Below, piece after piece: positions 25,579-33,670 of a stretch of DNA of 64,000 bases. The notes under the pieces are model-generated. The model saw nothing but the letters and a program-made list of their open reading frames with translations, was not told where the DNA came from and ran no database searches. The stretch spans positions 118,437-182,436 of the forward strand of contig NZ_QYLP01000031.1 of NCBI RefSeq assembly GCF_003614925.1. The letters run 5' to 3'. How positions within the stretch are numbered: position 1 is the stretch's first letter; the number at the start of each line of letters is the position of its first letter. This stretch comes from Arthrobacter celericrescens. Lineage in GTDB: Bacteria; Actinomycetota; Actinomycetes; Actinomycetales; Micrococcaceae. The position numbers and the translations under genes are program-made.

Positions 25579-26555
25579 CAGAAGAGCGCGACCTTCGGCT
25601 GCGGCGGGAAGATCCCGTCCAGTTCGGCGCGTTCGTCGGCGCTGGGCACCCAGCGCACCGCGGCGGCGTTCTCCACGATCTGTTCCGGCCGGGTGGCGCC
25701 GGCGATCACGCTGCTCACGGCCGGCTGCGCGGCGAGCCAGGAGAAGGCCAGCTGCACTTCGTTCAGGCCGCGCTCCTTGGCGAACTGGCTGAAGCGGCCC
25801 AGCTGCTCCCAGTCGGCGTCGTGCACCATGTAGGTGCGGGTGTGGCTGAGACGCGAACCCTTGGGGGCCTGGCCGGGGGCGTACTTGCCGGTCAGCAGGC
25901 CGTTGGCCAACGGGAAGTACGGCAACACGCCCAGGCCGAAAGCCTCGGCCGCCGGCAGGACTTCCAGTTCGGCGCGGCGGTCCAGCAGGTTGTAGTGGTT
26001 CTGGGTGGAGATGAACCGGGCGCCGCCGCTCATGCGGGCCACGTACTCAGCCTCGGCGATCTGCCAGCCCGCGCGGTTGGAGTGGCCGAGGTAGCGGACC
26101 TTGCCGCTGCTGATGAGCTCGTCGAGGGCGGCGAGGGTTTCCTCGATCGGCGTGAGCGGGTCCGGGGTGTGGTACTGGTAGAGATCGATCCAGTCCGTGT
26201 TCAGCCGGCGCAGGGACGCCTCGACGGCCTGGACGATGTACCGGCGCGAACCCCGGGCCCCGAAGTCCTTGCCGTTGGCGCCCTTCATGTCCATGCCGAA
26301 CTTGGTGGCCAAGACCGCGTCGTCCCGGCGGCCCTTGAGCGCCTTGCCAAGCATCGTTTCGCTGAGGCCGGGTTCCTTGCCGTAGGTGTCCGCGACGTCG
26401 AACAGGGTCACCCCGGCGTCGAGGGCCGCGTGGACGACGGCGTCCGTGCCCTTCTGCGATTCGGTGGCGGTGTTCGCCCGGCCCAGGTTGTTGCAGCCCA
26501 GCCCGACGACGGAGACGGTCAATCCGGAGTGTCCAAGACGGCGGTATTCAGTCAT
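25578..26555 (-). CDS. Aldo/keto reductase
   Basis: A 325-residue AKR with the full catalytic tetrad Asp53, Tyr58, Lys85 and His129 (contexts FDVADTYG, ATKFGMDM, YQYHTPD). It is an NADPH-dependent oxidoreductase of the KAbeta/YajO-like group and acts on carbonyl substrates that cannot be named here. The stop overlaps the nucleoside hydrolase ATG (TGATG), so it heads that operon. A leaderless promoter is predicted, with TAGGCT seven bases before the ATG. Its linkage to a nucleoside hydrolase and ECF importer suggests it may act on a sugar or aldehyde released by that pathway. Confidence 0.9.
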   Translation of the reverse strand: MTEYRRLGHSGLTVSVVGLGCNNLGRANTATESQKGTDAVVHAALDAGVTLFDVADTYGKEPGLSETMLGKALKGRRDDAVLATKFGMDMKGANGKDFGARGSRRYIVQAVEASLRRLNTDWIDLYQYHTPDPLTPIEETLAALDELISSGKVRYLGHSNRAGWQIAEAEYVARMSGGARFISTQNHYNLLDRRAELEVLPAAEAFGLGVLPYFPLANGLLTGKYAPGQAPKGSRLSHTRTYMVHDADWEQLGRFSQFAKERGLNEVQLAFSWLAAQPAVSSVIAGATRPEQIVENAAAVRWVPSADERAELDGIFPPQPKVALF

Positions 26556-26562
26556 GGTCCCC

Positions 26563-26568
26563 AGCCTA
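26563..26568 (-). promoter_or_regulatory. -10 box of leaderless aldo/keto reductase gene
   Basis: TAGGCT on the minus strand lies seven bases before the ATG at 26555, with GGGGACC in between. It marks the likely 5' end of the AKR-hydrolase-ECF transcript. Confidence 0.5.
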
Positions 26569-26606
26569 GGCGATCCGGTGGGTCCGGTTTGCCGCGCCGG
26601 GTGGGC

Positions 26607-26822
26607 CTAGGACGGGAAGCTGATTCCGGCGTCTTCCATGGCATCCTGCAGCTGGGCCATCGTCTTCGGGCCCATGCCGTGCAGGCCGGCCACCCGTTCC
26701 TCACCCAGCTCCGCGACCTGTTCCAGGGTTTCCAGGCCTTCGTGGGCCAGCGCCCGGCGGGCGGGAGCCGAGATCCCCTTGGGCAAAGGCGTGTGTCCTG
26801 GCCAGTTGCTCTTGGATGTCAC
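26607..26822 (-). CDS. Small helix-hairpin-helix protein
   Basis: A 71-residue protein. The segment LPKGISAPARRALAHEGLETLEQVAELGEERVAGLHGMGPKTMAQLQDAM is a helix-hairpin-helix of the type found in the RNA polymerase alpha C-terminal domain and in DNA-binding repair proteins. It probably binds DNA or RNA non-specifically. The start is GTG, preceded by GGAAGGGAAG. It lies 32 bp after an unknown gene on the same strand and may belong to the dxs operon. Confidence 0.8.
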   Translation of the reverse strand: MTSKSNWPGHTPLPKGISAPARRALAHEGLETLEQVAELGEERVAGLHGMGPKTMAQLQDAMEDAGISFPS

Positions 26823-26854
26823 GGGGCTTCCCTTCCAAGCGTGGATGGTGGTCC

Positions 26855-27415
26855 TTAGAGGGTAAAGCCCGTGACGTTTTTGGGCGAGTGCTTGAGCTTG
26901 AATGCCTCCGGGTCCCCGTGCGGCGCGGCGGCGATGCTGAGCTTGGTGAAGTCCAGGTCCTCACCGCGGATGCAGACCTTGATGGCGTTGACGGCCTTGT
27001 TCACGTCGGGGCAGAGGCAGAAGATGTTGAGCCGGGAGTTCCCGATCTCCGAACGCTCCACCGTGCCCAGGCCACGCCAGGCAAGGGCGCTGCGCAGGGC
27101 ACCGCTGGCCTTGCGTTCCAGGTAGCGGTCCCGCTCCGTGCCGTCCTTGCTCTTCAGGGCGAACTGGGCCACGAGCCAGAACTGCTCGGATTCGGGCAGT
27201 TCCGCGTAGCCGTCCTCCTCGCACTGTGCCGCGAAGGCGGCCAGGAGCCCTTCCGCGGCGCCTTCGTCGTCGACGTCGGTGGCGTCCGTGCTGCTCTGGT
27301 GGCCCACCGTGCCGTGGTTGATGACGAACTGGCCGAAGTCCTCATCGAACCAGGCCTCGCGGAACAGCAGTACGCCGTCGTCGTCACGCTTGTAGCTGCG
27401 GATGATCCCGCTCAT
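26855..27415 (-). CDS. Conserved protein of unknown function
   Basis: A 186-residue soluble protein, not assigned to a family. Its N-terminal half opens with GIIRSYKRDDDGVLLFREAWFDEDFGQFVINHG, followed by an acidic helix (DVDDEGAAEGLLAAFAAQCEEDGYAELP). The second half resembles a small alpha/beta domain with paired cysteines (FCLCPD, 5' of KVCIRGEDLDF). No catalytic motif is apparent. Its ATG overlaps the DUF402 gene stop by four bases, so it is part of the dxs-DUF402 operon. Confidence 0.75.
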   Translation of the reverse strand: MSGIIRSYKRDDDGVLLFREAWFDEDFGQFVINHGTVGHQSSTDATDVDDEGAAEGLLAAFAAQCEEDGYAELPESEQFWLVAQFALKSKDGTERDRYLERKASGALRSALAWRGLGTVERSEIGNSRLNIFCLCPDVNKAVNAIKVCIRGEDLDFTKLSIAAAPHGDPEAFKLKHSPKNVTGFTL

Positions 27416-27999
27416 GCCCGTCCTTTTCCGAACCATGCGGCGCAGGTGCCGGCAGGCCCGGCGCCGTCGAACGGTTCCTGTTGTGTGAGTACGTCTTGGA
27501 GAAGCCGCGCGGCTTCGGCGCGGATCGCGGCCACAGTGTGGTCCGGGTAGCCCATGGCGAGCCGGTGTTCTTCGAACTCGTCTTCGTCGTCGATGAAGAC
27601 GCCGTGCTTCGTGGAACGGATGACGTCCAGGTCCATGTCGATCATGTGGAACTCCGCCACGCCGTCCCGGATGGTCTTCCAGCCGTGGTCGAGGGCGAGG
27701 TCGACGTAGATCCGGAAGTCCCCGGGGTAGCTGTCGTCGTAGAAGGTGGCCACCCAGTCGCCGCTGCGCGGGACCAGGAGCACGGCATCGGAGGCGGTGT
27801 AGAAGGCGGCGCCGGGGCGGGAACAGAATTCGTTCCTGCCCTGGAACACCCACCAGCCGTGGATGTCCTCACCGAGGTAGCGGCCGGGGACCACCCAGTG
27901 CGCGGTGCCGTCCCATTTGCGGTTGCGGGCCACCACGAGGTCGCCGGGCTGCAGTCCCTCGGGGTGCCTTTTGCCGTTCAGATGCCCTGCGTCGTTCAC
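27412..27999 (-). CDS. DUF402 domain-containing protein (FomD-like)
   Basis: A 195-residue protein of the DUF402/FomD-like superfamily, whose characterised members are nucleotide phosphohydrolases acting on cytidylyl- or other nucleoside di/triphosphate substrates with divalent metal. The core motif region is [15 protein letters not shown], then [10 protein letters not shown] and [11 protein letters not shown], giving a cluster of aspartates for metal binding. The GTG start overlaps the dxs stop (GTGA). Linkage to isoprenoid synthesis suggests a housekeeping metabolite-repair or hydrolase role; this is inference. Confidence 0.82.
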   Translation of the reverse strand: MNDAGHLNGKRHPEGLQPGDLVVARNRKWDGTAHWVVPGRYLGEDIHGWWVFQGRNEFCSRPGAAFYTASDAVLLVPRSGDWVATFYDDSYPGDFRIYVDLALDHGWKTIRDGVAEFHMIDMDLDVIRSTKHGVFIDDEDEFEEHRLAMGYPDHTVAAIRAEAARLLQDVLTQQEPFDGAGPAGTCAAWFGKGRA

Positions 28000-29969
28000 A
28001 GGGTGGGCAGGCTGCCGGTGGTGGGGTGCGCCTGGCCCGGCAGCGGCCGCGCGAAGGGCACCTTGGTCCCGAGCACCTGGGCCACGATGTCGTGGGTGAT
28101 CTGCTGGGCGGTGAGCCCGACGCGTTCCAGGACCTGGCTGCGGGTGCCGTGGGCGAGGAACTCCACGGGCAGGCCTACTTCGTTCAAGGCGGTGTCCACG
28201 CCGGCCGCCCGCATCTCCTGGCGGATCCGCGAGCCGACGCCGCCGGCACGGACGCCGTCCTCGATGCAGATCACCAGGCGGTGCCGGGCCGCGAGGGCGA
28301 TGATGGATTTGCGCACGGGCAGCACCCAGCGGGGGTCCACTACGGTGGAGCTGATGCCCTGCGAGCCGAGCCGGGCCGCGACATCGAGCGCGAGTTCGGA
28401 CATCGCGCCGACGCTGACGATCAGGACATCGTTTTCGGTGGAGCCCTCGGGACGCCGGGCGAGCACATCCACGCCATCGGACAGCCGCTCGATGGCCTCG
28501 ACTTCCTTGCCGACGCTGCCCCGCGAGAAACGGACCACGCTGGGCGCGTCGCCGATCGCCATGGCCTCACGCAGTTCTTCCCGCAGGCGGGTGGCGTCGC
28601 GCGGTGCCGCGAGGTGCAGCCCGGGCACGATCTGCACCATGGCCATGTCCCACATGCCGTGGTGGCTGGCGCCGTCGGGTCCGGTGACGCCGGCCCGGTC
28701 CAGGACGATCGTCACACCGGCCCTGTGCAGGGCGACGTCCATCAGGAGCTGGTCGAAGGCGCGGTTCAGGAAGGTGGCGTAGACGGCGACCACGGGGTGC
28801 AGCCCGCCGAAGGCCATGCCCGCGGCGGAGGTGAGGGCGTGCTGTTCGGCGATCCCGACGTCGAACACCCGCTCCGGGTGCCGGGCCGCGAACTTGTGCA
28901 GACCCACCGGGATCAGCATGGCACCGGTGATGCCGACGATGTCCTTGCGCTCGTCCGCGATGTCCGCGATTTCCTCGGCGAACACGGAGGTCCAGGACTG
29001 GGCGCCGGGCGATGCCGTGGGTTCGCCGGTTTCGGGGTCGATGACGCCGACGGCGTGGAACTGGTCGTCCTCGTTGGCTCGGGCCGGCGCGTAGCCGTGG
29101 CCCTTCTCCGTCATGGCGTGCACGATCACGGGTCCGCCGTAGTGCCGGGCGGTGGTGAAGGCGTTTTCGAGGGCCTGCAGGTTGTGGCCGTCCACGGGGC
29201 CAATGTACTTCATGCCGAGGTCCTCGAACATGCCCTGCGGCGCCCACCAGTCCTTGATGCCCTTCTTCATGGCGTGCAGGCTCCGGTAGGTGAACTGGCC
29301 GAGCGGGCCGCCGTTCTGCAGCCGCTTCTTCCACCTGTCCAGGGCCACCTCGTAGGCCGGGGCGGCGCGGAAAGAGTCGATGGTTGGGCGCAGCGAGGCC
29401 AGGTAGTCGGCCAGGCCGCCGACCGTGGGGGCGTAGGAGCGGCCGTTGTCGTTGACCACGATCACCACGCGGCGGCGCTTGTCCGCGGCGATGTTGTTGA
29501 TGGCTTCCCAGGCCATGCCGCCGGTGAGGGCGCCGTCGCCGACGACGGCCACCACGTAGCGGTCGCCGTCACCGGTGAGCTGCCGGGCGCGGGAGATGCC
29601 GTCGGCCCAGGACAGCGAGGAGGAGGCGTGCGAGCTTTCGACGATGTCGTGCTCGGACTCGCCGCGGTCCGGGTATCCGGAGAGGCCGCCCTCCTGGCGG
29701 AGCGTGCTGAAGTCCTGGCGCCCGGTGAGGAGCTTGTGCACGTAGGACTGGTGTCCGGTGTCGAAGACGATGCTGTCGCGGGGGGAGTCGAAGATGCGAT
29801 GGATCGCCATCGTCAGCTCCACGACACCGAGGTTCGGGCCGAGGTGGCCGCCGGTCTGGGCGACGTTGGTGATCAGGAAGGACCTGATTTCGCCTGCGAG
29901 CTGTTCCAGTTCAGTGCTGCCCAGCGCGGCCAGGTCCTGCGGAGTCCGGATTGTCTCCAAGAGTCCCAA
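27996..29969 (-). CDS. dxs: 1-deoxy-D-xylulose-5-phosphate synthase
   Basis: A 657-residue thiamine-diphosphate enzyme that makes DXP from pyruvate and glyceraldehyde-3-phosphate, the first step of the MEP isoprenoid pathway. [17 protein letters not shown] is the ThDP-binding motif, and the C-terminal transketolase domains contain [17 protein letters not shown] and [11 protein letters not shown]. The start is TTG at 29969 (sequence MGLLETI), supported by AAGGAGG on the minus strand (plus 29976-29982). It heads an operon with DUF402, an unknown protein and possibly the HhH protein. Confidence 0.95.
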   Translation of the reverse strand: MGLLETIRTPQDLAALGSTELEQLAGEIRSFLITNVAQTGGHLGPNLGVVELTMAIHRIFDSPRDSIVFDTGHQSYVHKLLTGRQDFSTLRQEGGLSGYPDRGESEHDIVESSHASSSLSWADGISRARQLTGDGDRYVVAVVGDGALTGGMAWEAINNIAADKRRRVVIVVNDNGRSYAPTVGGLADYLASLRPTIDSFRAAPAYEVALDRWKKRLQNGGPLGQFTYRSLHAMKKGIKDWWAPQGMFEDLGMKYIGPVDGHNLQALENAFTTARHYGGPVIVHAMTEKGHGYAPARANEDDQFHAVGVIDPETGEPTASPGAQSWTSVFAEEIADIADERKDIVGITGAMLIPVGLHKFAARHPERVFDVGIAEQHALTSAAGMAFGGLHPVVAVYATFLNRAFDQLLMDVALHRAGVTIVLDRAGVTGPDGASHHGMWDMAMVQIVPGLHLAAPRDATRLREELREAMAIGDAPSVVRFSRGSVGKEVEAIERLSDGVDVLARRPEGSTENDVLIVSVGAMSELALDVAARLGSQGISSTVVDPRWVLPVRKSIIALAARHRLVICIEDGVRAGGVGSRIRQEMRAAGVDTALNEVGLPVEFLAHGTRSQVLERVGLTAQQITHDIVAQVLGTKVPFARPLPGQAHPTTGSLPTL

Positions 29970-30081
29970 CGGCCCCTCCTTAGGTGATTGACGTGCCCGT
30001 TAACTCTACCGCCTTGCCCGCCGGGCCCCGTTCCCGCCGCGGGCCGGACGCTCCGCGGACACCGGCCCGGACAAACGCGGA

Positions 30082-30128
30082 ACGACGGCGGCCCGGCCGG
30101 TCAGAAGACCGGCCGGGCCCACCGTCGT
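30082..30128. terminator. Long hairpin between dxs and the accessory block
   Basis: GGCCCGGCCGGTC (30090-30102) pairs perfectly with GACCGGCCGGGCC (30107-30119) around AGAA; ACGACGG (30082-30088) and CCGTCGT (30122-30128) extend the stem beyond small internal loops. It lies between divergent genes, so it would stop minus-strand readthrough toward dxs. Confidence 0.55.
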
Positions 30129-30190
30129 CGTGCTTTGCGTGCATCCAACGGGCATGGACGCCAGGCCGTCCGAGGCGCAAGATGAGGTGC

Positions 30191-31318
30191 ATGGCAACAA
30201 CCGTCATGATCCTCGGCGCCGGCTTCGGGGGGTTGGAACTCGCGAGCACACTGTCGGAGCGCCTTGCCGGCGAGGTCGATGTCACCCTGGTCGACGAGCA
30301 GGACGCCTTCGTGTTCGGCTTCTCCAAGCTGGAGGTCCTCTTCGGGCACCAGAAAGCGGAGCAGGTGCGGATCCCGTACCGCGGGATCCGCACGCCGGGT
30401 GTGGAGTTCCGCCAGGAGCGGGTGCTCGCGATCGACCCGGAGAGGCGGCACGTTGTCACCGATGCTGGCGTTTACGATCCCGACTTTGTCGTCGTCGCCC
30501 TCGGCGCCGACTACGACATCTCCGCGACACCCGGCTTCGCCGAAGGAGGGCACGAGTACTACACGCTCGCAGGGGCCGAGCGGCTGCGCGACGAACTGGC
30601 GGCTTTCCGCGGCGGCCGGGTGATGCTGGCCGTGCTCTCCATCCCGTTCAAGTGCCCGCCCGCGCCCTACGAGGCGATCCTGCTGCTCCATGACCAGCTC
30701 GTCGCCCGCGGCATCCGCGAGGGCAGCAACCTTCACGTGGTCAGTCCGCAGCCGTCGCCTATCCCTGTGTCGCCCCAGACATCGGCCGCGCTGGAACGCG
30801 TGATGGCCGAACGTGGGATCGCGTACACGAAACGCCACCGGATCCACGGGATCGACCCCGACGCGCGGGTCGCACAATTCAAGGACCATGACGAGCCGTA
30901 CGACTTGTTCATCGGAATCCCGACCCACAAGGTGCCGGACGTGCTCGTCGAGGCGGGCCTGACGCAGAACGGCTGGGTCGCGGTCGACCCCGTGACGCTG
31001 CAGACGCCGTACGCCGGGGTGTACGCGATCGGCGACTGCGCCGAGACCGGGATCCCGAAAGCCGGCACCTTCGCCGAGAGCGCGGCCCACGTCGTCGCGG
31101 ACGGGATCGTTCGCAGCATCCGAGGCGCCGGCGGACTTGCACCAGGGGGCACGGGGCTCTGCTACCTGGAGTTCGGCCACGGCGACGTCGGTCGCGTCGA
31201 CGTCGACTTCCATGCTGACGGTGGGCCGACAGCCCCGCTCCAGGGGCCGTCGCCGGCGTACGCCGCTGAGAAGGCGGAGTTCGGCGCGGTGCGACGCGCC
31301 CGCTGGTTCGGGGCCTGA
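30191..31318 (+). CDS. FAD-dependent pyridine nucleotide-disulfide oxidoreductase (SQR/NDH-2-like)
   Basis: A 375-residue flavoprotein. The N-terminal FAD motif is VMILGAGFGGLEL, and GVYAIGDCAE near residue 285 is the second FAD contact. A single cysteine in IPFKCPPAPYEA matches the position of a redox cysteine in sulfide:quinone oxidoreductases, but the second redox cysteine is not obvious, so sulfide oxidation is unproven. The alternative is a type II NADH dehydrogenase-like enzyme. An ATG at 30182 with GAGG six bases upstream is in frame and may be the real start. It is the first gene of the block inserted between dxs and acnA. Confidence 0.82.
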   Translation: MATTVMILGAGFGGLELASTLSERLAGEVDVTLVDEQDAFVFGFSKLEVLFGHQKAEQVRIPYRGIRTPGVEFRQERVLAIDPERRHVVTDAGVYDPDFVVVALGADYDISATPGFAEGGHEYYTLAGAERLRDELAAFRGGRVMLAVLSIPFKCPPAPYEAILLLHDQLVARGIREGSNLHVVSPQPSPIPVSPQTSAALERVMAERGIAYTKRHRIHGIDPDARVAQFKDHDEPYDLFIGIPTHKVPDVLVEAGLTQNGWVAVDPVTLQTPYAGVYAIGDCAETGIPKAGTFAESAAHVVADGIVRSIRGAGGLAPGGTGLCYLEFGHGDVGRVDVDFHADGGPTAPLQGPSPAYAAEKAEFGAVRRARWFGA

Positions 31319-31386
31319 CGCGTCCCCCACGTTCGCGCGACGGCGTTCGGATGTCGCAGGCTGGCGACTCCGCTGCCCCCATCGAA

Positions 31387-31989
31387 TCAAGCGTGCGACC
31401 GGAGGGGGAACCCGAAGTAGCGTGGCACCCTTTCCGCGTAATCAAGATAGGACCGTCCGAACAGCTCGGCCAGCACGGCCTCTTCGCCGAGGACGAAGCG
31501 GTGTTCCACAAGCAGTTCGGCCGGCAGCGTCACGAGGACCCAAGATGAACCGGCCAAGGTTCCTGCGCCCAGTTGGATGAGCCACCAGCCGACGTACATC
31601 GGATGGCGGGTGATCGCATACGGGCCGGTGATGACCAACTCCTCCGGCCGTTCCAATGCGAAAGGGCCCTCCGAACGCCGTCGCCGTTCAGCCAGGGCCC
31701 AGAAATTCAGGCAGACGCCGGTGAGCACCAGTCCTCCCCCCGCCATTCGGTGGAGGGATCGGGAGCCGGGAAGCGGCGCTGGCCGGAGCCGGTCCAGGAG
31801 GAGATCCATGGCCATCGCGGCCACGATAGGCAGCGGCAGCGGGAGGTTGTCGTAGTGCTCCTTCCACCGGCGTGCCAAGGAGCTTGCGGAGGGCGCTGTA
31901 ACCTTTTTCGCGGTCACCCAACTTTGGGGGCGCATTTCAACGGCCGCAGGTCCCCGTTCCTTCCTTGCGTCTCCGGTGGGCTTCGTCAT
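31387..31989 (-). CDS. ICMT/NnrU-like membrane methyltransferase
   Basis: A 200-residue membrane protein of the isoprenylcysteine carboxyl methyltransferase-like superfamily. The hallmark is GPYAITRHPMYVGWWLIQLG (about 124-143) followed by the C-terminal EEAVLAELFGRSYLDYAERVPRY, which bind S-adenosylmethionine at the membrane face. About four to five hydrophobic segments are present. The first 40 residues are charged and non-conserved. AAGGAG lies upstream of the ATG. It converges on the flavin oxidoreductase. The methylated substrate is unknown in bacteria. Confidence 0.85.
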   Translation of the reverse strand: MTKPTGDARKERGPAAVEMRPQSWVTAKKVTAPSASSLARRWKEHYDNLPLPLPIVAAMAMDLLLDRLRPAPLPGSRSLHRMAGGGLVLTGVCLNFWALAERRRRSEGPFALERPEELVITGPYAITRHPMYVGWWLIQLGAGTLAGSSWVLVTLPAELLVEHRFVLGEEAVLAELFGRSYLDYAERVPRYFGFPLRSHA

Positions 31990-32389
31990 GCTGGTTGTTC
32001 TCCTTGTACACCTGCTCGAGGCCGACTCCCAGCTCCAGGAACTGGTCCGTGAAGTTCACAATGGAACAAAATCCCTTGGCGACAGGCTTGCCAAGGGGAT
32101 ACGGGCGGCCATGCCGCATCCCCCGAAAGCCAATGAAATCCGCCTGACTGGATCAGGTCGGCATCATGTGTTCGCTCCGCCCGAATGTCAATCGAGGTGG
32201 CGCTTGACGAGGCGTGCGAGCGGGCTAGGCTCGGGAAGAACCGCAAGCAGTAGTCCAGCCAACCTTGAAATCCCCCAGGTCACCGCGGGCGGATTCACCA
32301 CCCCGGGCCCAGCTTCCCCGGACCGTCCCCGCTTCTCTCCAGCCAGACCACAACCCCAGCACCGCCGAGCGGACCCATTAGGAGACCGT
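31990..32389. other. 400-bp intergenic region with one promoter
   Basis: No gene is evident between the methyltransferase and GerW-like genes, which diverge here. The left part holds the AAGGAG ribosome site of the methyltransferase. A plus-strand promoter is visible at 32204-32231. Open frames crossing it lack codon bias or a start context. Confidence 0.5.
32204..32231 (+). promoter_or_regulatory. Promoter of the GerW-like gene
   Basis: TTGACG (32204-32209), a 16-nt spacer, then TAGGCT (32226-32231). It leaves a leader of about 150 bases before the ATG at 32390. Confidence 0.55.
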
Positions 32390-32806
32390 ATGAACTATCC
32401 CGAGGAGAGCACCGCGGCCGATCAGGTCCGGGACCTCACCGCAGCCCACGCCCCCACCATCCTCCTGGAGCGCCTGGCCGATAAGCTCGGCACGAGGGCC
32501 TCTGTGGCCGCCGTCTACGGCGAGCCAATCAGTGGCGAAGGCGTCACCGTCATCCCGGTCGCCCGCGTCGGCTTCGGGTTCGGCGGCGGCTCGGGGCGTG
32601 AGATCCGCTCCGACAAGACAGGCGAGGGCGGTGGCGGTGGGGGCGGCGTCGGGTCCTGGCCACTCGGCTTTATCGAGATCCGGGACGGGACTGCGACATA
32701 CAAGCCGATCCGGCGCCACTGGACGGATTTCATCGTTCCATTGTCTGCACTAGCTGTAGCCCTCGCCCCCAAGATCATCCGGACACGGCGAAAACGACGC
32801 ACCTAA
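32390..32806 (+). CDS. GerW/YtfJ-family protein
   Basis: A 138-residue GerW (YtfJ) family protein. The conserved features are the helical N terminus, VYGEPISGEGVTVIPVARVGFGFGGGSG and a glycine run (GEGGGGGGGVGSWP), followed by PLGFIEI. The C terminus has a hydrophobic stretch (FIVPLSALAVALAP) then KIIRTRRKRRT, so it may be membrane-tethered with a basic tail. In Bacillus the family member is a spore protein required for germination, but the family is widespread in non-sporulating actinobacteria, where its role is unknown. AGGAGA precedes the ATG. Confidence 0.85.
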   Translation: MNYPEESTAADQVRDLTAAHAPTILLERLADKLGTRASVAAVYGEPISGEGVTVIPVARVGFGFGGGSGREIRSDKTGEGGGGGGGVGSWPLGFIEIRDGTATYKPIRRHWTDFIVPLSALAVALAPKIIRTRRKRRT

Positions 32807-32979
32807 CATCGGAGTGCACCCATGTTTCTCCTTTCACGGCCTCTTACTGATGAGCGCACGTTGCAGCTAACCAACGGCCCTCGCGTAGCGTGCTTTCCAC
32901 ATCCTTGCCGCTGAGACGGCCGCTAACTGGATGAGGATCAAGGGCTTCCCCCGTCTCCACGGGGCACATCTACCCGAGT

Positions 32980-33423
32980 TCAGGCTCCTGGCCCGGACAG
33001 TGATTCAGGAAGCAGTCCGAGTTGTCCCAGGAATTCCATCTGGTCGAAGAAGAACTCGTGCCGCGTAATCAGGCCATCCTCGACAGTTGCGATATCGCAG
33101 CTCCTCACCCTGATGCTTTTGCCCGTCGGGGGCAGGCTTTCGCCGGACGGCAGGGGTAGCGGTCCGGTGTTCGTTCCGATGACGAAGCCCACGTCGATCG
33201 CCACATTTCCAGCCTCATGCTTGTTCGCGTACTCAAAGCTGATGTCCGGGAACGAATCACCAAATTGCGACAGATAGTTGCTGATTGCTTCCGGACCGAC
33301 GAGCTCGCCCTCCTCCGGAGTAACAGCTACCGCGTCAGCGGAGTAGCACGCGGCCTGTGTCTCCTTATCTCTCGCCGTCACAGCAGCGGTGAGGCGGTCC
33401 ATCGCGTCACGTGCCTGTCCCAT
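32980..33423 (-). CDS. NTF2-like/SnoaL-fold protein
   Basis: A 147-residue protein of the NTF2-like superfamily (SnoaL/ester cyclase-like), with the typical start DAMDRLTAAVTARDKETQAACYSADAVAV and the later GEELVGPEAI-type sheet and RVRSCDIATVEDGLITRHEFFFDQMEF. I chose the ATG at 33423, preceded by GGAGG with six-base spacing; a longer frame reaching 33513 has no such support. Family members include polyketide cyclases and delta-isomerases, but many bind small ligands without catalysis. Base composition here is lower in GC than the flanking genes. Confidence 0.75.
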   Translation of the reverse strand: MGQARDAMDRLTAAVTARDKETQAACYSADAVAVTPEEGELVGPEAISNYLSQFGDSFPDISFEYANKHEAGNVAIDVGFVIGTNTGPLPLPSGESLPPTGKSIRVRSCDIATVEDGLITRHEFFFDQMEFLGQLGLLPESLSGPGA

Positions 33424-33560
33424 TTCCGACCTCCATCTATTGGCGGCCTCACGGAAAAGGCCAGGCCGCCCCATGAATGGCATCTGTCCTCTCAGAAGCC
33501 GACTCAAGTACACGCTCGACGCCGACGAGAGTCAATGGCTCAGGGCCGGGAGATACACAG

Positions 33561-33598
33561 CAAGTGCCCCGCCAGGCCGAAGCCTGACGGGGCACTTG
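33561..33598 (-). terminator. Terminator of acnA
   Basis: A 17-bp stem (33561-33577 with 33582-33598) with one position that is a G-U pair only in minus-strand RNA, closing a UUCG tetraloop in that orientation. It lies about 70 bases past the acnA stop. There is no strong U run. Confidence 0.75.
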
Positions 33599-33670
33599 TG
33601 CGAGACCCTGGAGTGACCGCCGGTGACAGCGCGTCAGCGACCAGATCCTCTGGAATCCGAGCCGATCAGC

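Noticed and set aside
30182-30190. Nine extra bases at the flavin oxidoreductase start
   Set aside because: Start is undecided rather than rejected outright: ATG 30182 has a better ribosome site, ATG 30191 begins a more typical N terminus. I report 30191.
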